DNA of 64,000 nt from Enterobacter cloacae. Its GTDB lineage: Bacteria; Pseudomonadota; Gammaproteobacteria; Enterobacterales; Enterobacteriaceae. Position numbers and translations under genes: made by a program. How positions within the stretch are numbered: position 1 is the first letter of the stretch; each line of letters opens with the position of its first letter. A model generated the notes under the pieces. That model had not been told where the DNA came from, searched no databases, and was given only the letters and a program-made list of their open reading frames with translations. Where the stretch lies: positions 4,464,001-4,528,000 of the forward strand of contig AP022133.1 in assembly GCA_014169315.1 (NCBI GenBank), read 5' to 3'. Of the stretch, positions 45,658-53,774 are shown piece by piece.

Positions 45658-46914
45658 TTATGCCTCCGCACTGACTGGCATAACTTTCTGTTTCTTGATG
45701 CGTTTCACCAGCAATGTTGAACACGCAAATCCTAAGAGACTAAAGCCAATCATCACGCTGAACACATAGTTGTAGCCGGTAATCCCTTTAAAGTTATCCA
45801 GAATCCAGCCATAGAGGGTATACGCAAACATCGCTGGCATATAACCGATAATACAACCAAATGCCATTGCCGAACCGGCATACTGCCGTGGCGTTCCAAT
45901 TTCATCCATCGGGGCAAAGAAAATAGCTCGCTGCGAGAAGATGATGGCACCAAACCCTAATGTTGCAATCATCCCGATGTAAACGTTCATCGACTGATGA
46001 GGGAGTTGCATAAACAACATCATCGCAATGGCAGAAATCAAGAACGTCCATTTCAGGTAGACCGTAGGGGACTTAGCCACTTTATCCGCCAGGAAACCGC
46101 CCACCGGCCCACCCACCATTTTGAGGGCATACTGGTTAATGATCCCGTACGCCCCCACCAGCGCAACCGGAAGCATGTAGATGTCTTTCAGGAACGGAAT
46201 GAAATAGGTTAAACCGCAGTAAGCTGCATACACGAAGAAAATGCCAAATGACGCTAACCAGACGTTCGGGCAAGTCAGAACATGTTTAATGCCTCTCAGG
46301 GTTTCAATGTTTGTGCTGCTTCCTTCACCGCTTTTGACGTGGTCATCATCAACGATGAAGTAGGTTATCACCCCGGCCATAAGAGTGATAACCGTGTAGT
46401 AGAGCAAGCCTGCCTGCATCCCTGCCTTCCCTTCACCAAAGTGAACGAAGACAAACAGCGCACCTGATGCGACAATAACATCCACCACACCGCGCCCTGC
46501 CTCCAGAAGCCCGAACAACCGCCCCTGTTCTTCTTTTGTTCCTAACAGGCGTACAGCTTTTAATAACACAGGCCAGTACACCACATCAGCAAAGAAGGCC
46601 ATCGCCGCAAAGCAAATAAGATAGCCAGTGAACGATGGAAGCGTGGATAAATATAGCCCACACAGTCCCACACCAATTAACCCGAAGGGCAGAAGGATCT
46701 TCTTAGAATAGCGATCAGCAATGTATAAAGAAAGGAAAAGCCCTGTGGTTTGTACAATGGTATATACCGTAAAACTGAGTCCTATTTGTGTGTTTGTCAG
46801 CCCCCAGTCATTTTGCATTGGCACATAAAAAACATCCTTCATGCTGGAAAGCTTAAATATCGTTCCACCACCCAAAACCAAAAAGCACAGACGAGCCCAT
46901 TTATTCATGAACAT
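45658..46914 (-). CDS. yihN: YihN-like MFS transporter
   Basis: 418 residues from ATG 46914, preferred because GAGGG lies at usable spacing; GTG at 46929 and ATG at 46908 are alternatives. Twelve hydrophobic segments with an early ADRYSKK loop between helices 2 and 3, a major-facilitator signature. N-terminal GGGTIFKLSSMKDVFYVPMQ resembles what I recall of YihN. Last gene of the yihL-yihM-yihN cluster, 109 bp after yihM. The substrate is unknown; pairing with a sugar-isomerase-like protein suggests a carbohydrate or its phosphate. Confidence 0.8.
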   Translation of the reverse strand: MFMNKWARLCFLVLGGGTIFKLSSMKDVFYVPMQNDWGLTNTQIGLSFTVYTIVQTTGLFLSLYIADRYSKKILLPFGLIGVGLCGLYLSTLPSFTGYLICFAAMAFFADVVYWPVLLKAVRLLGTKEEQGRLFGLLEAGRGVVDVIVASGALFVFVHFGEGKAGMQAGLLYYTVITLMAGVITYFIVDDDHVKSGEGSSTNIETLRGIKHVLTCPNVWLASFGIFFVYAAYCGLTYFIPFLKDIYMLPVALVGAYGIINQYALKMVGGPVGGFLADKVAKSPTVYLKWTFLISAIAMMLFMQLPHQSMNVYIGMIATLGFGAIIFSQRAIFFAPMDEIGTPRQYAGSAMAFGCIIGYMPAMFAYTLYGWILDNFKGITGYNYVFSVMIGFSLLGFACSTLLVKRIKKQKVMPVSAEA

Positions 46915-47023
46915 ATTCGACACCCTCACTGCAATTTAGAGAGAAAACCGTTCAGCAATATAAAAAGCAGGCTATTCCTGAAAAAAGGAAGCCATAAGAT
47001 GCATCAAGACACAGTTAAATAAA

Positions 47024-47989
47024 TTAAGCAGGTTGTTTTATATTTATAAACTTCGCACACAGGTTACGAATAAAATCGATCTGAGAAATAGCATTCTCTT
47101 TCTCCTGTGCCAGACGAGCATCAACCAGGTCATCATCAGGAAGCGGAGTGAAACTTGCGTCACGCCACGGTATCCAGGGATTATCGCCTTCGTCATCAAA
47201 ACGAAATGCTGGCGCGTAATAATCAACCTCTTCTTCCAGACCGAAAGAAGTGACCTGCGGCTGGTCTTCACCCAACAGTAAAAGTTCACGCAGCATCATC
47301 TCGACAGGGAGATCGCCGAGCCCCGTACTGCAGGCTTCATGTGCCCATCCCTTACCCTCTTTTATCACTCTGGCATCCTTGATATGAACCTGAGTGATGT
47401 AAGGTGACATTGTCCGTAGCGCTGTCATGGGTTGTTCATTGGCATTTATCATATTGCCAAAATCAAAGAGTATGGAGAGATTTTTCATACCACTGTTTTT
47501 TACCAGTGTAACCAGTTCATGTCCTTTGAGATCTTCGTGTTGTTCAATCGTAAACTGGATACCACTATTATCAAACTGCGCCAGATAAGCTATATCCCGG
47601 GAGATTTTTTCCAGCACCGAATTTAAATAGCCTTCATAACGCGGATAAAATCTGACGGAGGTAGCACCTGTGCCCTGCGCGATATAAATAGCTTCATCCA
47701 GCGTCTTTTTATCTGATGCACTGGTTTCAATATGAATATCGAGCCCGTACAGTTCGGCTTTCTTTTTAAACGAAGCCAACTGCTCTGGCCGCATATTTTT
47801 CAGTGAAAAGGATTCCCCATCTTCAACATGTACTTTCACACCCGTTAAATGATACTGATGTGCAATATCCAGTAAATCTTCAGGAAGAATTCTTTCGTAA
47901 CGCATATTTAAATGAAAGGCATATGCATGCAAATAAAGGCGGATGTTTCTTGCGCGCTCAGCCAGTTTTTCTCTGATAATGTTTTCCAT
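47024..47989 (-). CDS. yihM: YihM-like TIM-barrel sugar isomerase/epimerase family protein
   Basis: 321 residues from ATG 47989, with GAGAAAG upstream; a GTG at 48001 overlaps the yihL stop and is the alternative. AP-endonuclease-2/xylose-isomerase-like TIM barrel: candidate metal and catalytic residues sit in IETSASD, FTIEQHED, LFDFGNMINANEQP, TQVHIKDA and FGLEEEVDYYAP. RNIRLYLHAY and SVRFYPRYEG are strongly conserved with E. coli YihM as I recall it. No reaction is established. Co-transcribed with yihL (start 9 nt after its stop) and yihN. Confidence 0.8.
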   Translation of the reverse strand: MENIIREKLAERARNIRLYLHAYAFHLNMRYERILPEDLLDIAHQYHLTGVKVHVEDGESFSLKNMRPEQLASFKKKAELYGLDIHIETSASDKKTLDEAIYIAQGTGATSVRFYPRYEGYLNSVLEKISRDIAYLAQFDNSGIQFTIEQHEDLKGHELVTLVKNSGMKNLSILFDFGNMINANEQPMTALRTMSPYITQVHIKDARVIKEGKGWAHEACSTGLGDLPVEMMLRELLLLGEDQPQVTSFGLEEEVDYYAPAFRFDDEGDNPWIPWRDASFTPLPDDDLVDARLAQEKENAISQIDFIRNLCAKFINIKQPA

Positions 47990-47997
47990 AATCTTTC

Positions 47998-48702
47998 TCA
48001 CTCATCACGAATAACCAGTTCGACGGATTCAAGTCTCCAGTACTCCAGATCAACCTGAACCACTTTTTTTTCAGACGTGGCACGATGCTTCTCTACCAAA
48101 ATACCGTACGTATTAGGTGCTACGCCCAACTCTTTGCAGGCAAGCTCCGGCATATTGACGGGTTTGAAAATCATCTCTTTGATGGTCAAGGTAAGCCCAA
48201 AACTCTCTTCCCAGACTTTAGAAAATGCGTGATTTTCCAGCTTATCCATAAAACCCGGGGCGGCATCGGCGTCAATCCAGGACTCATGGTAAAAAACTTT
48301 ATGATCATCCAGCCCACACCAGCCGGTTATCAGGTAGGGAGCCCTGGACGAAGAAAATGCTTTCTCAATATGGCGGGGTGCGGTATCGACAACGTCTTTA
48401 GTCAAATAACCCCATGACGGTTTTCGTCCCTGCGCACGCGCCTCCGCATTAAAGCTGGAGAGCGATTTTGGGTTGTAGATGAATCGACGAGGAGAGATGA
48501 ACCACCCGCTGCGGTTCTTGCGAAAAATACGCGCCGCGACCTCAAGCTCAATTAACACCTGCCTTAAGGTCATGCGTTTCGCATCCAGCAATTCGCACAA
48601 TTCGCGCTCAGAGGGAAGTCGGGAACCCGGCGGAAAATCATTAGCCGCTAGCCAGTTTTCGAAGCGGTCTCTCAGGAGATCAACATAGTTTTTTTCTTTC
48701 AT
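47998..48702 (-). CDS. yihL: YihL-like GntR/HutC-family regulator
   Basis: 234 residues. N-terminal GntR winged helix (PPGSRLPSERELCELLDAKRMTLRQVLIEL, about residues 24-53) followed by a UTRA-type ligand-binding domain of the HutC subfamily. First gene of the yihLMN operon on the minus strand; no strong ribosome-binding site is visible. A perfect palindrome TGGTTTAAACCA 12 bp upstream of the ATG is a likely operator for autoregulation. Ligand unknown, presumably the substrate or product of YihM/YihN. Confidence 0.82.
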   Translation of the reverse strand: MKEKNYVDLLRDRFENWLAANDFPPGSRLPSERELCELLDAKRMTLRQVLIELEVAARIFRKNRSGWFISPRRFIYNPKSLSSFNAEARAQGRKPSWGYLTKDVVDTAPRHIEKAFSSSRAPYLITGWCGLDDHKVFYHESWIDADAAPGFMDKLENHAFSKVWEESFGLTLTIKEMIFKPVNMPELACKELGVAPNTYGILVEKHRATSEKKVVQVDLEYWRLESVELVIRDE

Positions 48703-48713
48703 GTCTCAAAATC

Positions 48714-48725
48714 TGGTTTAAACCA
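48714..48725. promoter_or_regulatory. putative YihL operator
   Basis: TGGTTTAAACCA, a perfect 12-bp palindrome containing the GT-N-TA-N-AC core of HutC-subfamily GntR operators, inside a wider imperfect repeat (TCAAAAT ... ATTTGA). It lies immediately upstream of yihL. Inferred, not tested. Confidence 0.65.
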
Positions 48726-48883
48726 ATTTGAAGACACAATATTTGAGCAGGGAAAATTCTCAAGCTTTTTCGGCAGGCTGACGCCATTTTTGTGGGCCAG
48801 GTAGCAAGTTCATCGTTAGCGAGGACACCACCAGAATGGCGATGCCCTCCAGATTCAGGCGGGCACTCTTGTTCTTGCAATAA

Positions 48884-49561
48884 TTACTGTTTCCCCCACA
48901 ATCTCCGCGAATTATCCTCGATCTGCCCGCTAATACGTCGCTTCTGCATCGTTCTTGTCCAGCTGGTCGATAACCCCGCAGCCGACAACAGACGATGATA
49001 CTGTTCGTCATCAAACGGCATATGCCAGGCAATTGCGCAGGCGTCGTACACAGAGACATCACTCAGGCGTGACGCCAGCTCCAGCGGTGCATCCGCCGAA
49101 ACCTGCCCGGCCAGCACCACGCGGTACAGCCAGCCGGTTTTGCCCACGCTTTGCAGCTGAGCTGACATATCACTAATGCCGAAATGGAAGTTAAGCTTGA
49201 AGCACGGTGAGCGCGGCTGCGTGACCTGAATCAGCGCCTCACCCCAGCGAAAGATATCGCCAATAAAGACGTTCTTTTCGGTCAGCCCTTCGGTCGAGAG
49301 GTTCTCACCGAACGCGGGTGCAACAAACAAATCCGCCTGCTCGGGGAATTCGGCTATCCAGTGACGATAATGTTCGCGAGGATAGTGGCACAGCGCGCGC
49401 TCAGGCCCGCCGTGGATTTTCGCTTCGGCCTGCTCGTCACCCGCAAGCCCAAGGTCGGTTAACGTCAGCTCACCATCGACCTGAATTTTGGCGATGGCGC
49501 TTGGGCGGCTACCGTCGTAATCCCTGACCTTGCCTGTAAACACATTCACCGGGTAATGCAT
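48884..49561 (-). CDS. yiiM: YiiM, MOSC-domain protein (6-hydroxylaminopurine resistance)
   Basis: 225 residues from ATG 49561 with AAGGAG upstream; the frame is open 38 codons further, into the ERIC element. MOSC domain: DLGLAGDEQAEAKIHGGPERALCHYP and a conserved Cys in PRSPCFKLNFHFG. In E. coli YiiM is a molybdenum-cofactor-dependent protein that detoxifies N-hydroxylated base analogues. Monocistronic. Confidence 0.93.
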   Translation of the reverse strand: MHYPVNVFTGKVRDYDGSRPSAIAKIQVDGELTLTDLGLAGDEQAEAKIHGGPERALCHYPREHYRHWIAEFPEQADLFVAPAFGENLSTEGLTEKNVFIGDIFRWGEALIQVTQPRSPCFKLNFHFGISDMSAQLQSVGKTGWLYRVVLAGQVSADAPLELASRLSDVSVYDACAIAWHMPFDDEQYHRLLSAAGLSTSWTRTMQKRRISGQIEDNSRRLWGKQ

Positions 49562-49574
49562 CGCGACTCCTTTA

Positions 49575-49701
49575 TATACCCTAAATAATTCGAGTTGTAG
49601 GAAGGCGGCAAGAGAGTGAATCCCCAGGAGCTGACTCCAGTAAGTGACTGGGGTGAGCGAGCGCAGCCAACGCACCTACAACTTGAAGTATGACGGGTAT
49701 A
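49575..49701. repeat. complete ERIC (IRU) element, 127 bp
   Basis: TATACCC at the left and GGGTATA at the right close a long imperfect palindrome. The core contains GTGAATCCCCAGGAGCT and TAAGTGACTGGGGTGAGCG, the segments classically targeted by ERIC primers. Length is exactly the canonical 127 bp. It lies between yiiM and sodA, adding start-like codons upstream of yiiM that should be ignored. Confidence 0.95.
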
Positions 49702-49756
49702 CAGATACAAAAAAAGCGAGTCATCAGACTCGCTTCTCAGAGGTGGCAATGCAACC

Positions 49757-50377
49757 TTATTTTTTCGCGGCAAAACGCGCTGCGGCTTCGTCCCAGTTCA
49801 CCACGTCCCAGAAGGCTTTGATGTAGTCCGGGCGGCGGTTCTGGAATTTCAGGTAGTAAGCGTGTTCCCACACGTCCAGACCCACGATTGGGAAACCGGA
49901 TGCGCCAGAGATCGCTTCCCCCATCAACGGGGAATCCTGGTTAGCGGTAGAAACAATCGCCAGTTTGTCACCTTTCAGTACCAGCCACGCCCAGCCAGAG
50001 CCGAAACGGGTTGCAGCAGCTTTTTCGAATTCCGCTTTGAAGTTATCAACGGAACCGAAGTCGCGTTCAATAGCCGCTTTCAGGTCGCCCTGCAGGGTGG
50101 TACCGGTTTTCAGGCCTTTCCAGAAAAGACTGTGGTTAGCGTGGCCGCCAGCGTTATTACGCAGAACGGTTTTCTTGTCCGCTGGCAGCTGATCCAGTTT
50201 AGCGATCAGCTCTTCAGCAGACAGGTTAGCGAACTCTGGCAGGCTTTCCAGCGCGGCATTCGCGTTGTTTACATAGGCCTGGTGGTGTTTAGTGTGATGG
50301 ATTTCCATCGTCTGCTTGTCAAAATGCGGTTCCAGTGCGTCGTAGGCATACGGCAGGGATGGCAGTGTATAACTCAT
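49757..50377 (-). CDS. sodA: SodA, manganese superoxide dismutase
   Basis: 206 residues from ATG 50377, E. coli length; ten open codons upstream are not conserved. Mn ligands: His of EIHHTKHH (about 27), His of NHSLFW (about 82), Asp and His of LDVWEHAYY (about 168 and 172). Glycine and glutamine features (DSPLMG) favour Mn. A Fur box lies upstream. Confidence 0.98.
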   Translation of the reverse strand: MSYTLPSLPYAYDALEPHFDKQTMEIHHTKHHQAYVNNANAALESLPEFANLSAEELIAKLDQLPADKKTVLRNNAGGHANHSLFWKGLKTGTTLQGDLKAAIERDFGSVDNFKAEFEKAAATRFGSGWAWLVLKGDKLAIVSTANQDSPLMGEAISGASGFPIVGLDVWEHAYYLKFQNRRPDYIKAFWDVVNWDEAAARFAAKK

Positions 50378-50435
50378 AATCCTCTCCATTAATGTCGGGC
50401 GGCACAACTGTTAATGCCGCGTAAGCAGTTGGTTC

Positions 50436-50475
50436 ATTATAGTTAATTAAATGGTATTGAAAATGATTATCAATG
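50436..50475 (-). promoter_or_regulatory. sodA promoter with Fur box
   Basis: On the minus strand CATTGATAATCATTTTCAAT (50456-50475) is a good Fur-box match, followed by an AT-rich stretch and ACTATAAT, a strong -10. The same arrangement is known for E. coli sodA, also governed by SoxS and ArcA, whose sites I cannot resolve. Confidence 0.8.
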
Positions 50476-50554
50476 CCGTAATTTCTATAAGGTTATCGCG
50501 CTTTGACAAATGGATTAATTATTAAATTTATCATGCAGTTAATGCGTTATTTCG

Positions 50555-51103
50555 TTAATTTTGTTCCGCGACCAGCAAAGCACAGGTGTCCGGCTCCAGC
50601 GCCTTAAAGATATGCAACTGGTCGGCGGGATAGCTTATGTAATCCCCTTCTCCCAGCTCTTCCGGTGCGTCAAGCGGGCCCACTATCGCCCGCCCCTGTG
50701 TGACGATAATATGCTCAACTGAACCTGGAGAATGTGGCTGGGAAATACGGTCTGCACCCGGCTGGGTCTGCAACAGATAGATATCACGGCGGGCACCCGG
50801 TGGGCACGCTGCCAGCAAAATGGCCTCATAGTTGGCCTGCCCGGCGACCACCTTCGTTCCTTCCCCCCGGCGGATCACCTGAGTGGTTGGCTGCTGCGGC
50901 TCAAGCAAGCGGGCGAAAGGAATGTCCAGCGCCACACAAAGCGACCAGAGCGTCTCCAGGCTAGGGTTACCATTGCCGGACTCCAGCTGGGAGAGCGTTG
51001 ATTTGGCGATCCCGGCACGGCGGGCAATTTCCGCCAGTGAAAGCCCGGTTCGCAGACGTTCTCGCACCAGACTGCTGGCGATCACGCAAATTGGCTGCGT
51101 CAT
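50555..51103 (-). CDS. XRE-family regulator with cupin domain
   Basis: 182 residues. N-terminal XRE/Cro helix-turn-helix (SLAEIARRAGIAKSTLSQLESGNGNPSLETLW, about residues 22-54) plus a C-terminal cupin (about 105-178, PGSVEHIIVTQGRAIVGP, ELGEGDYISYPADQLHIF). Such proteins usually sense a small molecule in the cupin. It is divergent from the azlCD-like pair and almost certainly controls it: the 102-bp gap holds repeated CGTTC motifs. No E. coli gene sits here. Confidence 0.85.
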   Translation of the reverse strand: MTQPICVIASSLVRERLRTGLSLAEIARRAGIAKSTLSQLESGNGNPSLETLWSLCVALDIPFARLLEPQQPTTQVIRRGEGTKVVAGQANYEAILLAACPPGARRDIYLLQTQPGADRISQPHSPGSVEHIIVTQGRAIVGPLDAPEELGEGDYISYPADQLHIFKALEPDTCALLVAEQN

Positions 51104-51123
51104 AAAACGGCCTCTTGTTCTTT

Positions 51124-51193
51124 ATATCGAACGAATCGTTCATCTTGTAAAACACTTCTGATGCGTTCATCATAATGGAAATACGTTCGATAT
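51124..51193. promoter_or_regulatory. repeated operator-like motifs between XRE-cupin gene and azlC
   Basis: ATATCGAACG (51124-51133) and CGTTCGATAT (51184-51193) are perfect 10-bp inverted repeats. GAACG-AAT-CGTTC (51129-51141) is a compact palindrome, and a further CGTTCAT copy lies at 51164-51170. The density of one motif in a divergent promoter points to binding by the adjacent XRE regulator. Confidence 0.65.
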
Positions 51194-51205
51194 GGCTAAA
51201 ACTGT

Positions 51206-51865
51206 ATGAAGCACCACCTCTCCTGCCTTAAAGGCGACACCATAAAAGCAATCATCCTTGTTTGTCTGGCGGTTGGCGTTGTCGGAATGTCCTACGGCTC
51301 GCTGGCGATGGCATACGGTTTCCCGCTCTGGGTACCGTTTGTGCTTTCCCTCACCGTGCTGGCAGGGGCTTCAGAATTTATGTTTATCGGTATTGTGGCT
51401 AGCGGTGGTAACCCGCTGGCGGCAGCGGCTGCCGGGTTACTGGTTAACGCACGCCATGTGCCGTTTGGCGTCACGGTGCGTGAGCTGGTCGGCAAACGCG
51501 GTGCGAGCCTTCTGGGATGCCACATCATGAACGACGAAAGCGTGGTGTTTGGCCTGTCGCAAAAAACGCCCGAACAGCGTAAAGCAGCCTACTGGCTGTG
51601 CGGTTTAGGCATCGCGGTCATCTGGCCGTTGGGTGCGCTACTGGGCGCAATGGTCGGCAAACTGCTGCCCGCCCCGGAAACCATCGGGCTGGATGCCGTA
51701 TTCCCGGCCATTTTGCTGGCGCTGGTCGTTCCCGCGTTTAAAAACCGAACCACGCTGATCCGCGCCTGCAGCGGCGCAGTCTTGTCGCTGGCCGCCGTGC
51801 CATTTACCCCGGCGGGTTTACCGGTTCTGCTCGCTTTACTGGGCCTTGCCGCGAGGAAAAAATAA
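51206..51865 (+). CDS. AzlC-family branched-chain amino acid exporter, large subunit
   Basis: 219 residues, about five to six hydrophobic segments. AzlC-family hallmarks: GMSYGSLAMAYGFPLWVPF near residue 28, ASEFMFIG near residue 52, and LLVNARHVPFGVTVRELVG near residue 78. AzlC/AzlD (YgaZ/YgaH in E. coli) export valine and related amino acids. It ends TAATG, sharing a base with azlD. The exported solute here is not certain. Confidence 0.85.
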   Translation: MKHHLSCLKGDTIKAIILVCLAVGVVGMSYGSLAMAYGFPLWVPFVLSLTVLAGASEFMFIGIVASGGNPLAAAAAGLLVNARHVPFGVTVRELVGKRGASLLGCHIMNDESVVFGLSQKTPEQRKAAYWLCGLGIAVIWPLGALLGAMVGKLLPAPETIGLDAVFPAILLALVVPAFKNRTTLIRACSGAVLSLAAVPFTPAGLPVLLALLGLAARKK

Positions 51866-52188
51866 TGGAAAACATAACGGTCTTTATTCTCGGTATCGCC
51901 ATTTTGTCTGCGGGGACGTATCTGATGCGTCTTGGCGGGGCAAAAATCGGCAGCCGACTGGCATTGTCAGAGCGCTCCCAGGCGCTGCTTTCTGATGCAG
52001 CAACGGTATTACTGTTTTCCGTCGCGCTGGCGACAACGTTTTATGAAGGGGAACACTTTGCCGGGATGGCGCGGGTGCTGGGCGTGGCGTTTGCGGTATT
52101 CCTGGCCTGGCGCAAGATGCCGTTAATTGTGGTGATCGTTGCGGCGGCGGTGGTCACTGCGCTATTGCGTCTGGCGGGCATAAACTAA
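51865..52188 (+). CDS. AzlD-family exporter, small subunit
   Basis: 107 residues, four hydrophobic segments: ILGIAILSAGTYLMRLGG at the N-terminus and VVIVAAAVVTALLRLAGIN at the C-terminus, typical of AzlD. Its start codon overlaps the azlC stop, so the two are made together as a complex. A terminator follows. Confidence 0.85.
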   Translation: MENITVFILGIAILSAGTYLMRLGGAKIGSRLALSERSQALLSDAATVLLFSVALATTFYEGEHFAGMARVLGVAFAVFLAWRKMPLIVVIVAAAVVTALLRLAGIN

Positions 52189-52189
52189 A

Positions 52190-52211
52190 AAAGCGCCCGG
52201 GGGCGCTCTTT
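52190..52211. terminator. bidirectional terminator after azlD
   Basis: AGCGCCC-GG-GGGCGCT with an A run left and CTTTC right, between azlD and the convergent DUF1471 gene. Confidence 0.75.
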
Positions 52212-52227
52212 CGACGGTGTGACAGGC

Positions 52228-52440
52228 TTATTTGTTCAGTTCAGCGGTCATGTGTACACGGTTACCGGAAAACGCCTGGGTAATTTTGTAGGACGACGCG
52301 CCCGCTTCCTGAGCCTGAGCGGCGATTTTTGCTTCTGCACCATCAATGGTAGAGGCAGTTGCCGTGACCGTCTGAGCAGCGAAAGAACCAAAAGAAGCAG
52401 ACAGAGCGATTACAGCGACAAAAGTTTTGATGCTTTTCAT
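52228..52440 (-). CDS. small periplasmic DUF1471 (YdgH/BhsA/McbA-like) protein
   Basis: 70 residues. Signal peptide MKSIKTFVAVIALSASFGSFA with predicted cleavage before AQTVTATAS, leaving a mature protein of about 48 residues that fits one DUF1471 domain (AEAKIAAQAQEAGASSYKIT ... NRVHMTAELNK). Family members respond to stress and affect biofilm or envelope permeability. Good AAAGGG ribosome-binding site. Exact member unknown. Confidence 0.85.
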   Translation of the reverse strand: MKSIKTFVAVIALSASFGSFAAQTVTATASTIDGAEAKIAAQAQEAGASSYKITQAFSGNRVHMTAELNK

Positions 52441-52554
52441 GATATAAACCCTTTCAATTAGTTGTTTGTATAAGGCGTGTCGCCTTGATGAGATAAATAC
52501 TAGACCTCATCACCGACAACTAAAAGCGGAAGGATTTGCCAAATTCATTCAAAA

Positions 52555-53391
52555 TTACTGATCAACAATCAATCGTTGAGGATGAGTATAAATCGTCGCC
52601 CTTCCCGGTTTACAGAACCCCACCAGCGTCAGGTTGCAGCGCTCAGCCACCTCCACTGCCAGCGTCGTTGCTGCCGACACCGCAAACAGAATTTCAACGC
52701 CGCACATCGCGGATTTTTGCACCATTTCATAGCTGGCACGGCTGGATACTAATGCCGCTCCCTGCTGCCAGATTTCACTTTCACGCGCACGGCGACCAAG
52801 CAGCTTATCCAGCGCCACATGGCGACCAACGTCCTCATGCCCCCCGACAATATCCCCCGACGGCAACACCCACGCCGCCGCGTGCGTACAACCGCTCAAC
52901 TGGCCGATGGGTTGAACATCATTAAGGTGCTCAAGCGCTTTATTGAGGTTCGCAAGGTTGAAGGTCTGGGTAAACGGCAGAGGCACAACAGGTTTGCCGA
53001 TATCGTTGAGCTGTTCTACACCACACACTCCGCAGCCAGTACGCCCGGCCAGCGCCCGACGGCGCTCTTTCAGCCCCATAAAGCGGCGGCTGGAAAGTTC
53101 GATTTGTACTTCCAGTCCATTGCAGGCCTGAACCACGTCCATGCCGTAGATCTCCTGAGGGTGCTCAATTATCCCTTCGGAGAGGGAAAACCCAATGGCG
53201 AACAGATCGAGATCTTTCGGAGAGGCCATCATTACAACGTGGGAAATACCGTTGTAGACCAGTGCAACCGGGACTTCCTCCGCCAGAAAATCAGGCGTGG
53301 CATGGGTAATGTGGGGGGGTCTGTGTACCGGCAGTTCCACAATACCAGCGGGTAGTGGCGACGAGTGGGGAGCACGATTTTGTTTAGACAC
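52555..53391 (-). CDS. fdhD: FdhD, sulfurtransferase for formate dehydrogenase
   Basis: 278 residues from GTG 53391, chosen because AGGAA lies 7 nt upstream; a TTG at 53409 is in frame. FdhD passes sulfur from IscS to the molybdenum cofactor of formate dehydrogenases. Its essential Cys pair is C120/C123 in [12 protein letters not shown]. The conserved [17 protein letters not shown] and C-terminal [16 protein letters not shown] are present; the N-terminal 35 residues are poorly conserved. Divergent from fdoG. Confidence 0.95.
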   Translation of the reverse strand: MSKQNRAPHSSPLPAGIVELPVHRPPHITHATPDFLAEEVPVALVYNGISHVVMMASPKDLDLFAIGFSLSEGIIEHPQEIYGMDVVQACNGLEVQIELSSRRFMGLKERRRALAGRTGCGVCGVEQLNDIGKPVVPLPFTQTFNLANLNKALEHLNDVQPIGQLSGCTHAAAWVLPSGDIVGGHEDVGRHVALDKLLGRRARESEIWQQGAALVSSRASYEMVQKSAMCGVEILFAVSAATTLAVEVAERCNLTLVGFCKPGRATIYTHPQRLIVDQ

Positions 53392-53409
53392 AACGGTATT
53401 CCTGAACAA

Positions 53410-53774
53410 CCACGGAGGTGAGCCTGCTATTGCATCACAAAGTGCAGGCCTTACGCATAGTATGGATCAACTTTTAAGCGCCCATCCCCATCAAGTTTAC
53501 CTACTCATTTGGGAGAGGTGCAACGAAGACCATGATACACCCCTTTAACATGCAGGGTTAATAACGTGACTAATATCACATTTTATAATCAGCAGGGTGA
53601 TAATACGTTCACTTTGTATTAACGCCATTGGAACAGGCTTACCGACATTGTGGTATTCTGATGATATCCCTCGTGGGATTGAGGGATTAGAACAAATTTT
53701 CTTCTTTGTGGTTGAAAAAACAACCGTGAAGTTAAAACTACATATGTAAGCAATGTCGAAACAAGGAGTGACCC
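53410..53774. promoter_or_regulatory. fdhD/fdoG divergent region
   Basis: About 365 bp without a gene. CGTGACTAATATCACA (53565-53580) is a close match to a CRP-type site (GTGA-N6-TCAC). ATCCCTC (53666-53672) and GAGGGAT (53681-53687) form a small hairpin in the probable fdoG leader. AAGGAG precedes the fdoG ATG. Nothing protein-like was found. Confidence 0.6.
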
